This document shows, in pieces, positions 1-11,564 of a DNA stretch of 64,000 bases. The notes under the pieces were generated by a model. The model was not told the origin of the DNA. It worked only from the letters and a program-made list of their open reading frames with translations, and did no database searches. The position numbers were made by a program, and so were the translations under genes. Positions within the stretch are counted from its first letter, which is position 1; each line of letters starts with the position of its first letter. The DNA comes from Comamonadaceae bacterium. Lineage in GTDB: Bacteria > Pseudomonadota > Gammaproteobacteria > Burkholderiales > Burkholderiaceae_C. The DNA lies in contig CANFLX010000001.1 of the NCBI GenBank assembly GCA_947447985.1, positions 124,001 to 188,000 on the forward strand. Reading direction: 5' to 3'.

Positions 1-1025
1 CGCCGCTCTTGGAGCATCTGGAGTCCCTGCTGACCGGCACGGGGGAAGCGCTGGATTTGCAAACCTTCAAACTGGTCGATCAAATCTCGGGCCGCATGAT
101 GGGTTTGCGCGCCGACAGCACGCCGCAGGTGGCCCGTATCGACGCCCATTTGCTCAACCGTCCCGGCGTTACCCGCCTCAGTTACTGCGGCCCGGTCTTG
201 CATACCCGCCCTGCAGCACCCCATGCCACGCGTGAACCCCTGCAACTGGGTGCGGAGATTTACGGCCACGGCGGCTTGGAGGCCGATCTGGAGATTTTGG
301 AGCTGGCGCTGGACAGCTTGCGCTCGGTCCATCTAGGCGCTTTGACCGTCGACCTGGCCGATGTGCGCGTGGTGAATGCTTTGCTGGCCGAAACCCAGCT
401 GACGACTCAGCAAACGGCCGAGGTGCATGCAGCGCTGGCCACCAAAGACACCAGCGCGCTGGCCACGCTCACCGCGCAGGCGCCACCCGCCATTGCCACC
501 GCCTTGCAGCAACTTACCAGCTTGTACGGTGACGTGTCGATTTTGGAACAGGCGCGTCGTGTGCTGCCTGCTTTGCCAGCGATCCACGTAGCGCTCGATC
601 AGCTTCAGTGGCTGGCCAGCCATTTGGAAGGTGTGGGCGTCTCGTTTGACCTGTCTGACCTGCGTGGCTATGCCTATTACACCGGTGCACGCTTCGCCGT
701 TTATGCGCAGGGTGCGCCAGACGCATTGGTGCGTGGCGGGCGCTACGACGCTGTAGGTTCGGTGTTTGGTCGCAAGCGTCCGGCAGTGGGCTTCAGTCTG
801 GACATCAAGGCCTTGGCTTTGGCAGCGCGCCCTCCAGTGCTTCGCGCTGCAATTCGCGCGCCCTGGGGTGAAGATGCCGCTCTGCGCCAATCAATCGCCC
901 AGTTGCGCGCCGCGGGTGAGACCGTGGTCTGCGTTTTGCCCGGACACGAAAGTGATGTCGATGAATTTCAGTGTGACCGCGAACTGGTGCAGCGTGATGC
1001 GGCCTGGTGTGTCACGGCTCTTTGA
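1..1025 (+). CDS. hisZ: ATP phosphoribosyltransferase regulatory subunit HisZ (5' end outside window)
   Basis: HisZ is a catalytically inactive histidyl-tRNA synthetase paralogue that partners the short form of HisG in the first step of histidine synthesis. The reading frame is open through the left window edge, so the N-terminus, roughly 40-45 residues, is missing. The visible part has the synthetase-like segment [14 protein letters not shown], the [13 protein letters not shown] strand and the RGGRYDAVG motif shared with HisRS-like folds. The C-terminal anticodon-binding domain of true HisRS is absent, and this separates HisZ from HisS. The stop lies 12 bases before purA on the same strand, suggesting cotranscription, an arrangement common in Burkholderiales. 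Confidence 0.93.
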   Translation, partial: PLLEHLESLLTGTGEALDLQTFKLVDQISGRMMGLRADSTPQVARIDAHLLNRPGVTRLSYCGPVLHTRPAAPHATREPLQLGAEIYGHGGLEADLEILELALDSLRSVHLGALTVDLADVRVVNALLAETQLTTQQTAEVHAALATKDTSALATLTAQAPPAIATALQQLTSLYGDVSILEQARRVLPALPAIHVALDQLQWLASHLEGVGVSFDLSDLRGYAYYTGARFAVYAQGAPDALVRGGRYDAVGSVFGRKRPAVGFSLDIKALALAARPPVLRAAIRAPWGEDAALRQSIAQLRAAGETVVCVLPGHESDVDEFQCDRELVQRDAAWCVTAL

Positions 1026-2414
<1,389 letters not shown>

Positions 2415-2440
2415 TTCGGCCCACCTACGAAGGAATATTT

Positions 2441-2965
2441 ATGCTCACGGAAGACGGTAAACACCTGTACGTCAGCTACGACGAATACCACAATCTGATC
2501 GAAAAAATGGCGATCAAGGTGTTCCAGTCCGGCTGGGAATTCGACACCATTTTGTGCCTCGCGCGCGGTGGCATGCGTCCAGGCGACATCCTGTCCCGGG
2601 TGTTTGACAAGCCCTTGGCCATCATGTCCACCAGTTCCTACCGCGCCGATGCCGGCACCGTACAAGGCAACCTCGACATTGCCCGCTTTATCACCACGCC
2701 CAAAGGCGAGATCGCTGGCAAAGTGCTGCTGGTGGACGATTTGGCAGACTCCGGTCACACGCTCAACGCGGTGATCCACCAACTGCGCAACAACTACAAG
2801 CCGATCACCGAGCTGCGCAGTGCCGTGATTTGGACCAAGGCCTTGTCGACGTTTACGCCCGACTACTCGGTTGAATTTTTGCCGACCAATCCCTGGATTC
2901 ACCAGCCCTTTGAGAGCTACGACGCCCTGCGTCCGCAGCAGCTGATCGAAAAATGGAGCATCTGA
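2441..2965 (+). CDS. phosphoribosyltransferase (type I PRTase fold)
   Basis: This 174-residue protein has the type I phosphoribosyltransferase PRPP-binding motif VLLVDDLADSGHT at residues 95-107, preceded by an ARGG loop at 41-44. The family transfers phosphoribosyl from PRPP to purine bases such as xanthine, guanine or hypoxanthine. The position directly after purA fits purine salvage. The exact base preference cannot be read from sequence, so no gene symbol is given. The start is ATG at 2441, preceded by a GAAGGAATA ribosome-binding site. Confidence 0.88.
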   Translation: MLTEDGKHLYVSYDEYHNLIEKMAIKVFQSGWEFDTILCLARGGMRPGDILSRVFDKPLAIMSTSSYRADAGTVQGNLDIARFITTPKGEIAGKVLLVDDLADSGHTLNAVIHQLRNNYKPITELRSAVIWTKALSTFTPDYSVEFLPTNPWIHQPFESYDALRPQQLIEKWSI

Positions 2966-2978
2966 GTTTGGGCGGGCT

Positions 2979-4184
2979 ATGACCGAACTCAGCACCTCGC
3001 TCATTCACCATCCCTACGAGGCCCCCACGGGCTTCGCGGCGCCGCAGCATGCGGTGCACAAAGCGTCCACCGTGTTCTTTCCCACCGTGGCGGCCATGCG
3101 CAGCCGCGAATGGAAAGACAAAAGCGCCTACACCTACGGCTTGCATGGCACGCCCACCACCTATGCGCTCGAAGAGCGTTTGTGCACGCTGGAAGGCGGT
3201 GCGCAATGTGTGTTGGTGCCCAGTGGCCTGGCTGCCGTGGCCTTGGTGGCCCTGGCGGTGCTCAAAACTGGTGATGAGGTACTGATTCCCGACAATGCCT
3301 ACGGGCCGAACAAAACCCTGGCAGAAGGCGAGTTGCGCGCCTGGGGCATCAGCCACCGCTACTACAACGCCATGGACCCGCAGGACCTGGCGTCCAAGCT
3401 CTCCCCGGCCACGCGCATGGTGTGGGTGGAAGCCGCAGGCTCGGTGACTTTGGAGTTTCCGGACCTGCCTGCCTTGGTGCGAGTGTGCAAGCAGCATGGC
3501 GCATTGGTCGCACTGGACAACACCTGGGGTGCGGGTATTGCGTTCAAGCCCTTTGATTTGCTGCCCGGTGCGCCAGTGCCCTTGGGCGTCGATATTTCGG
3601 CCCATGCGTTGACCAAATACCCCAGTGGTGGCGGCGATGTGCTGATGGGCAGTGTGATCACCCGCGACCCCGCCTTGCATTTGAAAATCAAGCTGTGCCA
3701 TATGCGTTTGGGTCTCTCAGTCGGTGCCAATGATGCAGAGATGGTCTTGCGTTCGCTGCCCAGTATCGCGTTGCGCTACCGCGCCCACGACGAGGCCACC
3801 CGGGGTTTGGCGACCTGGTGCCAAAGCCAAGACGCGTTTGTGCAAGTGCTGCACCCCGCCCTCAATGACTCGCCCGGCCATGCCGATTGGAAGCGCTTGT
3901 GTGACCGTCCGGATGGTGGTGCCGCGTGTTTGTTCAGCGTGGTGTTTGCACCGCACTTTTCGCAAGACCAGGTCGATGCGTTTTGCGATGCCTTGCGCCT
4001 CTTCAAGCTGGGTTACAGCTGGGCCGGGCCCATCAGTCTGGTCGTGCCCTACGACCTGCGCGCCATGCGCACGGTGTGGCCGCCAGAAATTGCCCAAGGC
4101 ACGGTGGTGCGCTTCTCGGTGGGTCTGGAAGCAGTTGCGGATTTGCAGGCCGATATCGCCCAAGCGCTGAAGGCTATGGTTTAG
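2979..4184 (+). CDS. metC: cystathionine beta-lyase (PLP-dependent, Cys/Met metabolism family)
   Basis: This 401-residue protein belongs to the gamma family of PLP enzymes. It has the YTYGLHGTPTTYALEE substrate/PLP segment near residue 51, a VALDNTW PLP-ring aspartate at D180, and the Schiff-base lysine in HALTKYPSGGGD at K213. MetC cleaves cystathionine to homocysteine, pyruvate and ammonia in methionine synthesis. Paralogues (gamma-lyase, gamma-synthase) share these motifs, and the MetC assignment rests on overall resemblance to proteobacterial MetC. It starts 13 bases after the phosphoribosyltransferase, and its last 11 bases overlap the end of the convergent ygjP-like gene. Confidence 0.85.
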   Translation: MTELSTSLIHHPYEAPTGFAAPQHAVHKASTVFFPTVAAMRSREWKDKSAYTYGLHGTPTTYALEERLCTLEGGAQCVLVPSGLAAVALVALAVLKTGDEVLIPDNAYGPNKTLAEGELRAWGISHRYYNAMDPQDLASKLSPATRMVWVEAAGSVTLEFPDLPALVRVCKQHGALVALDNTWGAGIAFKPFDLLPGAPVPLGVDISAHALTKYPSGGGDVLMGSVITRDPALHLKIKLCHMRLGLSVGANDAEMVLRSLPSIALRYRAHDEATRGLATWCQSQDAFVQVLHPALNDSPGHADWKRLCDRPDGGAACLFSVVFAPHFSQDQVDAFCDALRLFKLGYSWAGPISLVVPYDLRAMRTVWPPEIAQGTVVRFSVGLEAVADLQADIAQALKAMV

Positions 4185-4689
4185 CCCACAGGCGTTCGCC
4201 CGTGGCTTCGAGGTGCGTGAGGTAGACGCGCACTTCAAACTCCCACTGGTGGTACTGCGGCTCCATGTGGGCGCACAGTTGGTAGAAGGCCTTGTCGTGC
4301 GCGCGCTGGCGCAAATGCGCCAGTTCATGCACCACGATCATGCGCAAAAATTCCGGCGGTGCGTCCTTGAACAGGCTGGCAATGCGGATCTCATGCTTGG
4401 ACTTCAGTTTGGAGCCTTGCACCCGCGAGATGGTGGTGTGTGTGCCCAAGGCGTTTTGCACCACATGCAGCTTGCTGTCGAAAGCCACTTTGCTCAGCGG
4501 CTCGGCGCCCCGCAAATGCTCGGACTTGGTGTCTTGCACGTATTCGTACAAGGCGCGGTCGGTGCGCAGGCCGTGGCCCTCGGGGTACTTGTTTATCAGC
4601 CACTGCGCGACGCGGCCCTCATCGAGCAGCGTTTGCACTTGGGTGCGGGTCGTTTCCGGGTAGGCCTGCAGGTAGGGCAGGGGCCTCAC
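4174..4689 (-). CDS. YgjP-like zinc metallopeptidase domain protein (DUF45)
   Basis: The 171-residue protein carries a zincin-type HELAH motif at residues 121-125, followed by H131 and a conserved HQWEFEVR segment. This is the pattern of the YgjP/DUF45 family related to WSS1/SprT-like peptidases. The biological substrate is unknown. It starts with GTG overlapping the lysS stop codon (GTGA), so it is probably translationally coupled to lysS. Its 3' end overlaps metC on the opposite strand by 11 bases. Confidence 0.82.
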   Translation of the reverse strand: MRPLPYLQAYPETTRTQVQTLLDEGRVAQWLINKYPEGHGLRTDRALYEYVQDTKSEHLRGAEPLSKVAFDSKLHVVQNALGTHTTISRVQGSKLKSKHEIRIASLFKDAPPEFLRMIVVHELAHLRQRAHDKAFYQLCAHMEPQYHQWEFEVRVYLTHLEATGERLWAKP

Positions 4690-6233
4690 ACCTCGCGCCG
4701 CAAGGCGGGGAACAAAATCACATCGCGGATGCTGGCGCTGTCGGTCAGCAGCATCATCAGGCGGTCAATGCCAATGCCACAGCCACCGGTGGGGGGCATG
4801 CCGTACTCCAGGGCGCGCACAAAGTCGTGGTCGTAGTACATGGCTTCATCGTCGCCATTGTCTTTGGCGGCCACTTGTGCATGAAAGCGGGCAGCCTGGT
4901 CTTGCGCGTCGTTCAACTCGCTGAATCCGTTGCCAAACTCCCGGCCGGTGATGTAGAGCTCGAAGCGCTCGGTGACGCCGGGTTTTGTATCACTGGCGCG
5001 GGCCAGCGGTGAAATTTCGACCGGATGCTCGCAAATAAAGGTGGGCTGCCACAGCTTGTCCTCCACCGTTTCTTCAAAGTAGAGCACCTGCAGGCTGGCC
5101 AGGCTGCGGGTGGAGAGGTGGTGCTTGGCCTCGGTCATACCGAGTTTGCGCACGGCGTCGGTCAGCCATTGCGCGTCAAACACATGGTCGCCCGCATCGG
5201 TGTATTTTTGAATGGCTTCGATGATGGTCAGGCGCTCAAAGGGCTGGCTCAAGTCCACTGGCTTGCCGCCATAGCTCATTTGCAGGCTGCCGGTGGCTTT
5301 GAGCGCTGCATCGCGCACCAGGTTTTCGGTGAAAGTCATCAAGTCCTGGTAGTTCCAATAGGCCGCGTAGAACTCCATCATGGTGAACTCGGGGTTGTGG
5401 CGCACCGAAATGCCTTCGTTACGGAAGTTGCGGTTGATCTCAAACACGCGATCAAAGCCTCCCACGATCAGGCGCTTGAGGTACAGCTCGGGCGCAATGC
5501 GCAAGAACATCTGCTGGTCCAAGGCGTTGTGGTGCGTGGTAAACGGTTTGGCGTTGGCGCCGCCCGGAATCGGGTGCAGCATGGGCGTTTCGACTTCCAG
5601 GAAGCCGTGGTTCACCATGAACTCACGGATGCCGCTCACCGCCTTGCTGCGCGCCACAAAGCGCTTGCGCGCCGCCTCATCGGTCATCAAATCGATGTAG
5701 CGCTGGCGGTACTTCACTTCCTGGTCGGCAATGCCATGGAACTTGTCGGGCATGGGCCGCAGGCTCTTGGTGAGCAGCCGCACGCGGGTGGCGTGGATGG
5801 AGAGTTCGCCGGTCTTGGTTTTGAAAACTGTGCCCTCTGCCGCGACGATGTCACCCAGATCCCAGTGCTTGAAGTCTTCATAGAGCGCCTGCCCGACGTC
5901 TTCGCCCTTCACGTACACCTGAATGCGACCGTTGCTGGGTCCGAACGACGCGTCTTGCAAAGTGCAAAAGCTCGCCTTGCCCATGACGCGCTTGAGCATC
6001 ATGCGCCCCGCGACGCGGGCGGTGGCGCCAAGTTCGGTGAGCGCTGCAGTGTCGAGCGGCTCAAACGCTTCAAACAGATCGGCTGCCTGGTGGCTGGGGC
6101 TGAAATCGTTGGGAAATGCCACACCCTCACCGTCTGCCTGGCGCTGGCGCAAGACCTTGAGTTTTTCTTTGCGCTCATGGATGAGCTGGTTTTCATCGGG
6201 CAGGGCAGGCGAGGTGGCTTGGAGGTCAGACAT
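4686..6233 (-). CDS. lysS: lysyl-tRNA synthetase, class II
   Basis: LysS charges tRNA-Lys in the cytoplasm. The 515-residue protein has an N-terminal OB-fold anticodon-binding domain (about residues 70-180) and a class II catalytic core. The core shows motif 2 ([20 protein letters not shown]) and motif 3 ([14 protein letters not shown]) near the C-terminus, and the length matches the family. Downstream on the same strand, ygjP overlaps its stop. Upstream lies a 165-base gap before the divergent yggT gene. Confidence 0.97.
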   Translation of the reverse strand: MSDLQATSPALPDENQLIHERKEKLKVLRQRQADGEGVAFPNDFSPSHQAADLFEAFEPLDTAALTELGATARVAGRMMLKRVMGKASFCTLQDASFGPSNGRIQVYVKGEDVGQALYEDFKHWDLGDIVAAEGTVFKTKTGELSIHATRVRLLTKSLRPMPDKFHGIADQEVKYRQRYIDLMTDEAARKRFVARSKAVSGIREFMVNHGFLEVETPMLHPIPGGANAKPFTTHHNALDQQMFLRIAPELYLKRLIVGGFDRVFEINRNFRNEGISVRHNPEFTMMEFYAAYWNYQDLMTFTENLVRDAALKATGSLQMSYGGKPVDLSQPFERLTIIEAIQKYTDAGDHVFDAQWLTDAVRKLGMTEAKHHLSTRSLASLQVLYFEETVEDKLWQPTFICEHPVEISPLARASDTKPGVTERFELYITGREFGNGFSELNDAQDQAARFHAQVAAKDNGDDEAMYYDHDFVRALEYGMPPTGGCGIGIDRLMMLLTDSASIRDVILFPALRREV

Positions 6234-6398
6234 GGAGGATTACCGCGGTTCAGGGGCTGCTAAAGCGTTTGCCGCTGGTTCAGCCAGCGTGCACAACCCA
6301 CCATTCTAAGAGGGCGGCTGAGGCTATGATGCGTCCGCAGGCGGCGCTGCTTTCAAGCAAGAATCCCTGTATTTCCCAGCGCTACTACTTATTTGCCC

Positions 6399-6968
6399 AT
6401 GCTTTACCAAATCATTTCGCTGGTACTCGATGTGGCCGTGGGCTTGGTCTGCGGCACCTGCTTGTTGCGCCTGTACATGCAGCAGCAGCGCATCCCGATG
6501 TCCGCGCGCGCGGGCAACCCCATCGGCCCTTTTGTTTTTGCGCTCACCGATTGGATTGTGCTGCCCTTGCGTATGGCACTGCCCAAGTTCGCGGCGCTGG
6601 ATTTGGCCAGTCTGGTCGCTGCGGTGCTGCTGGAGCTGGCGCAATACCTGGTGTTGTGGCTGCTCCAGGGGGCCAACCAAAGCCTGGCACTGATGGCCGT
6701 ATTGGCACTGTTCGGTGTGTTGCGCGTTGCCTTGTCCGGTTTGATTGGTTTGGTGATGGTGTACGCGCTGCTGTCCTGGGTCCAAGCGCGCTCGCCCGTG
6801 TCTGATTTGCTGGACCGGCTCGTGGCGCCGCTTTTGTCCCCCATTCGCCGTCACCTGCCCTTGGTCGGCGGCGTGGACCTGTCTCCCTTGGCACTGCTGC
6901 TGTTACTGCAAGTGCTTACGATGCTTACCGGCGGTCTGCAAAACCTGGCCCTGATGGCCGTCGCCTAA
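6399..6968 (+). CDS. YggT family integral membrane protein
   Basis: This 189-residue hydrophobic protein has two YggT-type repeats (roughly residues 1-85 and 105-185), each with paired membrane helices, around the motifs NPIGPFVFALTDWIVLPLR and VSDLLDRLVAPLLSPIRR. YggT proteins are poorly characterised inner-membrane proteins, sometimes linked to osmotic shock tolerance or cell-division-associated gene clusters. ATG at 6399 is chosen over the in-frame TTG two codons upstream. No strong ribosome-binding site is visible. Its end lies 3 bases from the end of convergent accD. Confidence 0.85.
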   Translation: MLYQIISLVLDVAVGLVCGTCLLRLYMQQQRIPMSARAGNPIGPFVFALTDWIVLPLRMALPKFAALDLASLVAAVLLELAQYLVLWLLQGANQSLALMAVLALFGVLRVALSGLIGLVMVYALLSWVQARSPVSDLLDRLVAPLLSPIRRHLPLVGGVDLSPLALLLLLQVLTMLTGGLQNLALMAVA

Positions 6969-6971
6969 GGG

Positions 6972-7844
6972 TCAGATCACTGCATCCGTCGGCTGGCGCT
7001 GCAGCATGGCCAAGACCTCGGCCACGGTTTTGCGCAACTCGCGCCGGTCGGAAATAAAGTCGACCGCGCCCTTGGTCTGCAAGAACTCTGCGCGCTGAAA
7101 ACCTTCCGGCAAAGTCACTCGGACGGTGGACTCAATCACGCGGGGCCCGGCAAAGCCGATCAGGGCCTTGGGCTCTGCAATCACCACATCACCCAAAAAG
7201 GCAAAACCAGCGCTTACGCCGCCCATGGTCGGGTCGGTCAGCACGCTGACGTAAGGCAGGCCTTTTTTGGCAAGACGGGTGAGTGAGGCATTGGTTTTGG
7301 CCATTTGCATGAGGCTCAACAAGCCTTCTTGCATGCGGGCGCCACCGGTAGCGGTAAAGCACAAGAAAGGCACTTTTTGCTCGATTGCGGCTTCGACCCC
7401 GCGCACAAAGCGCTCGCCCACTACTGAGCCCATGCTGCCGCCCATGAATTCAAATTCAAAGCACGCCGCCACCAGCCCCACGCCATGAACCGAGCCGCCC
7501 ATGACGATCAGGGCATCGGTCTCACCGGTGTTCTCCAGGGCTTCTTTCAAACGGTCGGGGTACTTGCGGCTGTCTTTGAACTTGAGCGCGTCCACCGGCA
7601 GCACTTCCTGCCCGATCTCAAAGCGGCCTTCGTTGTCCAAAAACGCATTCAAGCGGGCGCGCGCACCAATGCGGTGGTGGTGGCTGCAGGTGGGGCACAC
7701 ATTTTGGTTTTGCTCCAGGTCTGTTTTGTAGAGCACCGTTTCACAGCTGGGGCACTTGACCCACAGCCCTTCGGGCACCGTGCGTCGTGCCGCCGGGTCG
7801 GTTTGCTGAATCTTCGGGGGCAGTAGTTTTTCAAGCCAGCTCAT
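6972..7844 (-). CDS. accD: acetyl-CoA carboxylase carboxyltransferase subunit beta
   Basis: AccD is the beta subunit of the carboxyltransferase that forms malonyl-CoA for fatty acid synthesis, working with AccA and biotinyl AccB. The N-terminus has the family zinc ribbon with cysteines at 31, 34, 50 and 53. The crotonase-like carboxyltransferase domain follows, with GGARMQEG and [15 protein letters not shown] motifs. The length of 290 is standard. It lies 62 bases downstream of trpA on the same strand, as in many Burkholderiales, and may share the trp transcript. Confidence 0.97.
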   Translation of the reverse strand: MSWLEKLLPPKIQQTDPAARRTVPEGLWVKCPSCETVLYKTDLEQNQNVCPTCSHHHRIGARARLNAFLDNEGRFEIGQEVLPVDALKFKDSRKYPDRLKEALENTGETDALIVMGGSVHGVGLVAACFEFEFMGGSMGSVVGERFVRGVEAAIEQKVPFLCFTATGGARMQEGLLSLMQMAKTNASLTRLAKKGLPYVSVLTDPTMGGVSAGFAFLGDVVIAEPKALIGFAGPRVIESTVRVTLPEGFQRAEFLQTKGAVDFISDRRELRKTVAEVLAMLQRQPTDAVI

Positions 7845-7906
7845 GGGGTGTCTCTCGGGTTTGAAGTGAAGTTCAGGGAGCGCGTCGCAGATTACCGCAG
7901 ACCGTG

Positions 7907-8728
7907 TCAGGCGTCCATAGCGGCGCGTACGCCGCTCAAGAACGTTTGCGCAACGCCAGCTACCTCGTGGCGGGGCGCATGTTCCAGCAGCTGGATGATT
8001 TTGCTGCCAATCACGACGGCGTCTGCAACCTGGGAAATCGTTTTCGCGGTTTCACCGTCGCGAATGCCAAATCCCACGCCCACTGGGGTTTGAATATGGC
8101 GGCGGATGCGCGGCAACATCGCAGCCACTGCGTCGGTGTCCAGGGTGCCGGCGCCAGTCACGCCTTTGAGCGAGACGTAATACACATAGCCTGAGGCCAC
8201 GCGGGCGACTTGCTCCATGCGCTCGTCGGTGCTGGTGGGGGCCAGCAAGAAGATCAAGTCCATCTGGTGGGCGCGCAGGTCCGCCGCAAAGGCTTCGCAC
8301 TCCTCGGGCGGGTAGTCCACCACCAGCACACCGTCCACGCCCGCTGTTGCCGCATCCCGTACAAACGGACTGGACACGCCGGCGCTTGCATGCTTTTGGT
8401 CGTAGCGCTCAATCGGGTTGGCATAGCCCATGAGCACCACGGGGGTGCTCTGGTTGGTCTGGCGGAAATCGCGCACCATGGCCAGCACTTGTACCAAGCC
8501 GATGCCATAGGACAAGGCCAGGTCTCCGGCTTTTTGAATCACCGGGCCATCGGCGCTGGGGTCCGAAAAGGGCACGCCCAGCTCAATCACATCGGCGCCG
8601 CCCGCCACCATGGCGTGCATCAACTCGGGCGTCACGTCCGGGAAAGGGAAGCCTGCAGTCACAAAAGGAATGAGTGCTTTGCGGCCTTGGGCCTTGAGCG
8701 CGGCAAAGGTGGTGTCGATGCGGCTCAT
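7907..8728 (-). CDS. trpA: tryptophan synthase alpha subunit
   Basis: TrpA splits indole-3-glycerol phosphate to indole and glyceraldehyde 3-phosphate and channels indole to TrpB. The 273-residue TIM barrel has catalytic E49 in the ELGVPFSDP signature and D60 in the SADGP loop. Its ATG overlaps the trpB stop codon as ATGA, which indicates translational coupling and suits a 1:1 complex. Confidence 0.97.
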   Translation of the reverse strand: MSRIDTTFAALKAQGRKALIPFVTAGFPFPDVTPELMHAMVAGGADVIELGVPFSDPSADGPVIQKAGDLALSYGIGLVQVLAMVRDFRQTNQSTPVVLMGYANPIERYDQKHASAGVSSPFVRDAATAGVDGVLVVDYPPEECEAFAADLRAHQMDLIFLLAPTSTDERMEQVARVASGYVYYVSLKGVTGAGTLDTDAVAAMLPRIRRHIQTPVGVGFGIRDGETAKTISQVADAVVIGSKIIQLLEHAPRHEVAGVAQTFLSGVRAAMDA

Positions 8729-10023
8729 GCTGCTGCTCCGACTTTGACCAGGGTGATGGGCTGCTCGCCGCCTTTGACGCCCTGGCCTTGGCAGCTGGGG
8801 CGGCAGTAAAAATCAGCATTGCTCAGGTCGGCGACCGTGCCGATATCTTTGTCGCCGCGCCCCGACAGGTTGACCAGAATCGACTGGTCTTTGCGCATGG
8901 TCTTGGCCAGTTTCATGGCATGCGCTACCGCATGGCTCGATTCGAGTGCCGGAATGATGCCTTCGGTGCGGCACAGGTAGTGGAAGGCTTCCAGCGCTTC
9001 TTTGTCGGTCACGCCCACATACTGCGCGCGGCCGATGTCGCTCAAAAAGGCATGCTCGGGGCCCACGCCGGGATAGTCCAGTCCGGCGCTGATGCTGTGC
9101 GTCTCGGTGACCTGGCCGTTGTCGTCTTGCAGCACATAGGTCCGGTTGCCGTGCAAGACCCCGGCGCTGCCGCGCTGAATGGACGCCGAATGCTTGCCGC
9201 TGTCGAGGCCTTCGCCGGCCGCTTCCACGCCGATGAGCTGGGTATTCTCAAACCCGATGTAGGGATAAAAAATACCCATGGCGTTGCTGCCGCCGCCTAC
9301 GCAGGCAATCACCGCATCGGGCTGGGTGTTTGCGGCATGTTGCTTGGCCAGCATATCGGGCATCTGGGCAATGCATTCGGTGCCAATAATGCTTTGGAAG
9401 TCCCGCACCATCATGGGGTAGGGGTGCGGGCCCGCAACCGTACCGATGATGTAGAAAGTGTTATCCACGTTGGCCACCCAGTCGCGCATGGCTTCATTGA
9501 GCGCGTCTTTCAGGGTGCGGCTGCCGCTGGTGACGGGCACCACAGTGGCGCCCAAGAGTTTCATGCGGTAGACGTTGGGGCTCTGGCGTTTGACGTCTTC
9601 ACTGCCCATGTAGACCACGCATTCCAGTCCATAGCGGGCGCAAATCGTGGCGGTCGCCACGCCATGCTGACCAGCGCCGGTCTCGGCAATCACCCGAGGT
9701 TTGCCCATGCGCTTGGCGAGCATGGCCTGGCCGATGGTGTTGTTGATCTTGTGTGCGCCGGTGTGGTTGAGGTCTTCGCGCTTGAGGTAAATCTGCGCGC
9801 CGCCCATCTCGCGGCTCATGCGGTCTGCGTGGTAAATCGGTGAAGGGCGACCGACAAAATGGGCCAATTCCGACTTGAACTCGGCCACAAAGGCCGGGTC
9901 GTTTTGGTATTTTGCGTAGGCGTCTTTGAGCTCGTTGATCGCGTGGGTCAGGGTTTCGGAGACAAAACTGCCGCCGTATTTTCCGAAGTGACCACTGCGG
10001 TCAGGTTGTTGGTAGGAAGACAT
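8725..10023 (-). CDS. trpB: tryptophan synthase beta subunit
   Basis: TrpB condenses indole with serine to tryptophan using PLP. K92 in [10 protein letters not shown] is the PLP lysine, and the GGGSNAMG glycine loop binds the PLP phosphate. The 432-residue length is somewhat longer than the classical 397, through N- and C-terminal tails; the last 20 or so residues after NADFYCRPS are a lineage-specific tail. It starts 5 bases after trpF, in the operon order truA-trpF-trpB-trpA-accD. Confidence 0.97.
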   Translation of the reverse strand: MSSYQQPDRSGHFGKYGGSFVSETLTHAINELKDAYAKYQNDPAFVAEFKSELAHFVGRPSPIYHADRMSREMGGAQIYLKREDLNHTGAHKINNTIGQAMLAKRMGKPRVIAETGAGQHGVATATICARYGLECVVYMGSEDVKRQSPNVYRMKLLGATVVPVTSGSRTLKDALNEAMRDWVANVDNTFYIIGTVAGPHPYPMMVRDFQSIIGTECIAQMPDMLAKQHAANTQPDAVIACVGGGSNAMGIFYPYIGFENTQLIGVEAAGEGLDSGKHSASIQRGSAGVLHGNRTYVLQDDNGQVTETHSISAGLDYPGVGPEHAFLSDIGRAQYVGVTDKEALEAFHYLCRTEGIIPALESSHAVAHAMKLAKTMRKDQSILVNLSGRGDKDIGTVADLSNADFYCRPSCQGQGVKGGEQPITLVKVGAAA

Positions 10024-10028
10024 GGTGT

Positions 10029-10751
10029 TCAGGTATTTCTTGCAAAGCGCTCGTCGGCAGCCCGCACGGCTGCCACAAACTGGTTGATTTTTTCAGGGTC
10101 TTTGATGCCCTTGCGGGTTCCACCGCCCAGCGCATCGGCTTCGATGCCCGAGCTGACGTCCACCGACAGTGATTTACACCGTGGGCGGAGTTGGGCAATG
10201 CCGTCGCCCACGTTTGCTGCATTCAACCCACCACTCAAAACGAGGTGAGCGTTGACGCTTGGAGGAAGAAGTGACCAATGGAATGCCTTGCCGCCCCCGC
10301 CAAATCCGTCGACATGCGCGTCGAGCAGAATCGCCTGGGCCTGAGAGTAAAGGTGGGCGTAGTTTACAAGGTCAAACTCGGCCGCCTCTGGCCCCAGGGG
10401 AATGCGCGCGGCCCGAAGAAAGGGCCGGGCTGCCTGCTGGCTCAAGGCGACGCACTGCTCGGGACTCTCGTCACCGTGAAATTGGGCGATCGCCTGGGGT
10501 AGCAGTTCAAACGCCTGGGCGACTTCCGCGGCGCTGTGGTTCACAAACAGCAGGACCGGCGTGACAAAGGGGGGCAGGCGCCTGGCCAGTTCGGCCGCTC
10601 GGGCAGGGCTGACTGCACGGGGGCTGGGTGCGTAAAGAACAAAGCCGATGGCATCCACCCCCGCGGCGACGGCGTCGTCGACATCCTGTTCACGGGTGAA
10701 GCCGCACAGCTTGATCCGGGTGCGAATTGGCATGGAAGAGCTTGCATTCAT
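10029..10751 (-). CDS. trpF: phosphoribosylanthranilate isomerase
   Basis: TrpF isomerises N-(5-phosphoribosyl)anthranilate to CdRP in tryptophan synthesis. The TIM barrel shows the RIKLCGFT start with the conserved catalytic Cys, [21 protein letters not shown] and [10 protein letters not shown] phosphate-binding motifs. ATG at 10751 is chosen because it overlaps the truA stop codon as ATGA. A TTG three codons upstream is less likely, and ATG at 10733, six codons downstream, remains possible. Next in the operon is trpB. Confidence 0.95.
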   Translation of the reverse strand: MNASSSMPIRTRIKLCGFTREQDVDDAVAAGVDAIGFVLYAPSPRAVSPARAAELARRLPPFVTPVLLFVNHSAAEVAQAFELLPQAIAQFHGDESPEQCVALSQQAARPFLRAARIPLGPEAAEFDLVNYAHLYSQAQAILLDAHVDGFGGGGKAFHWSLLPPSVNAHLVLSGGLNAANVGDGIAQLRPRCKSLSVDVSSGIEADALGGGTRKGIKDPEKINQFVAAVRAADERFARNT

Positions 10752-11530
10752 GGCAGCCAATCATACGCAGGTGTGCGGTCTGGGATGCCGAAATGGGACG
10801 GGTAGCGTGGGCCCAGGAAATACAAGCCAAAGGGAGAAAACGTGGGTGCAGCGGCGTTGCGGTCGCGCGCCATGAGCACCTCGTACATCCAGGAAGGGGG
10901 GTGTTTGCCCTGGCCAATCTGCAAGAGGCAGCCCATGATGTTGCGGATCATGTGGTGCAAAAACGCATTGGCCTCGAATTCAAACCGCCAATAAGCACCG
11001 CGCTGGGTAATAGATATTTCCCGCAAGTCTTTCACAGGGGAGAGTGCCTGGCACTGAGAGGCGCGAAATGAACTGAAGTCATGCTCCCCCAGGATGTACT
11101 GTGCTGCCTCCCGCATGGCCTGGCCGTCCAATGCGTAAAACGTCCACCCTACGCGCAGGGCATCGACGGTCGGTCGAACCTCGGACTGGCGCAACACATA
11201 GGCATAGCGGCGGGAGGTCGCGCTGGCGCGGCAATGAAAATCGGCAGGCACTTCCTGTGCCCATTCCACGGCAATGTCCTTGGGCAAGTTGGCATTGGTG
11301 CCACGCACCCAGGAATTGGGATCCCTCAGTGCCGCGGTGTCGAAATGCACCACCTGCATGAGCGCATGGACACCCGCATCGGTGCGCCCAGCGCACAGGG
11401 TGGACACGCGTTGCTGGGTGAACTCGGACAGAGCCGCCTCCAACCGGTCTTGCACCGTTTGGCCTGAAGCCTGGCTCTGCCAGCCTTGATAGGCCTGGCC
11501 GCTGTAACTGATGCCCAGAGCTATGCGCAC
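10748..11530 (-). CDS. truA: tRNA pseudouridine synthase A
   Basis: TruA makes pseudouridine at positions 38-40 of the tRNA anticodon stem. The catalytic Asp lies in the CAGRTDAGVHA motif, and the RYAYVLR and FLHHMIRNIMG motifs are typical. GTG at 11530 gives the family-like N-terminus MRIALGISYSGQAYQGWQ and 260 residues. The frame stays open for 36 more codons upstream, but that part overlaps the end of fimV and is low-complexity. The ribosome-binding site before this GTG is weak, so the start is likely rather than certain. Confidence 0.93.
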   Translation of the reverse strand: MRIALGISYSGQAYQGWQSQASGQTVQDRLEAALSEFTQQRVSTLCAGRTDAGVHALMQVVHFDTAALRDPNSWVRGTNANLPKDIAVEWAQEVPADFHCRASATSRRYAYVLRQSEVRPTVDALRVGWTFYALDGQAMREAAQYILGEHDFSSFRASQCQALSPVKDLREISITQRGAYWRFEFEANAFLHHMIRNIMGCLLQIGQGKHPPSWMYEVLMARDRNAAAPTFSPFGLYFLGPRYPSHFGIPDRTPAYDWLP

Positions 11531-11564
11531 GCCACATCCGGACCCGCGCGGAGTGCGCGACGCT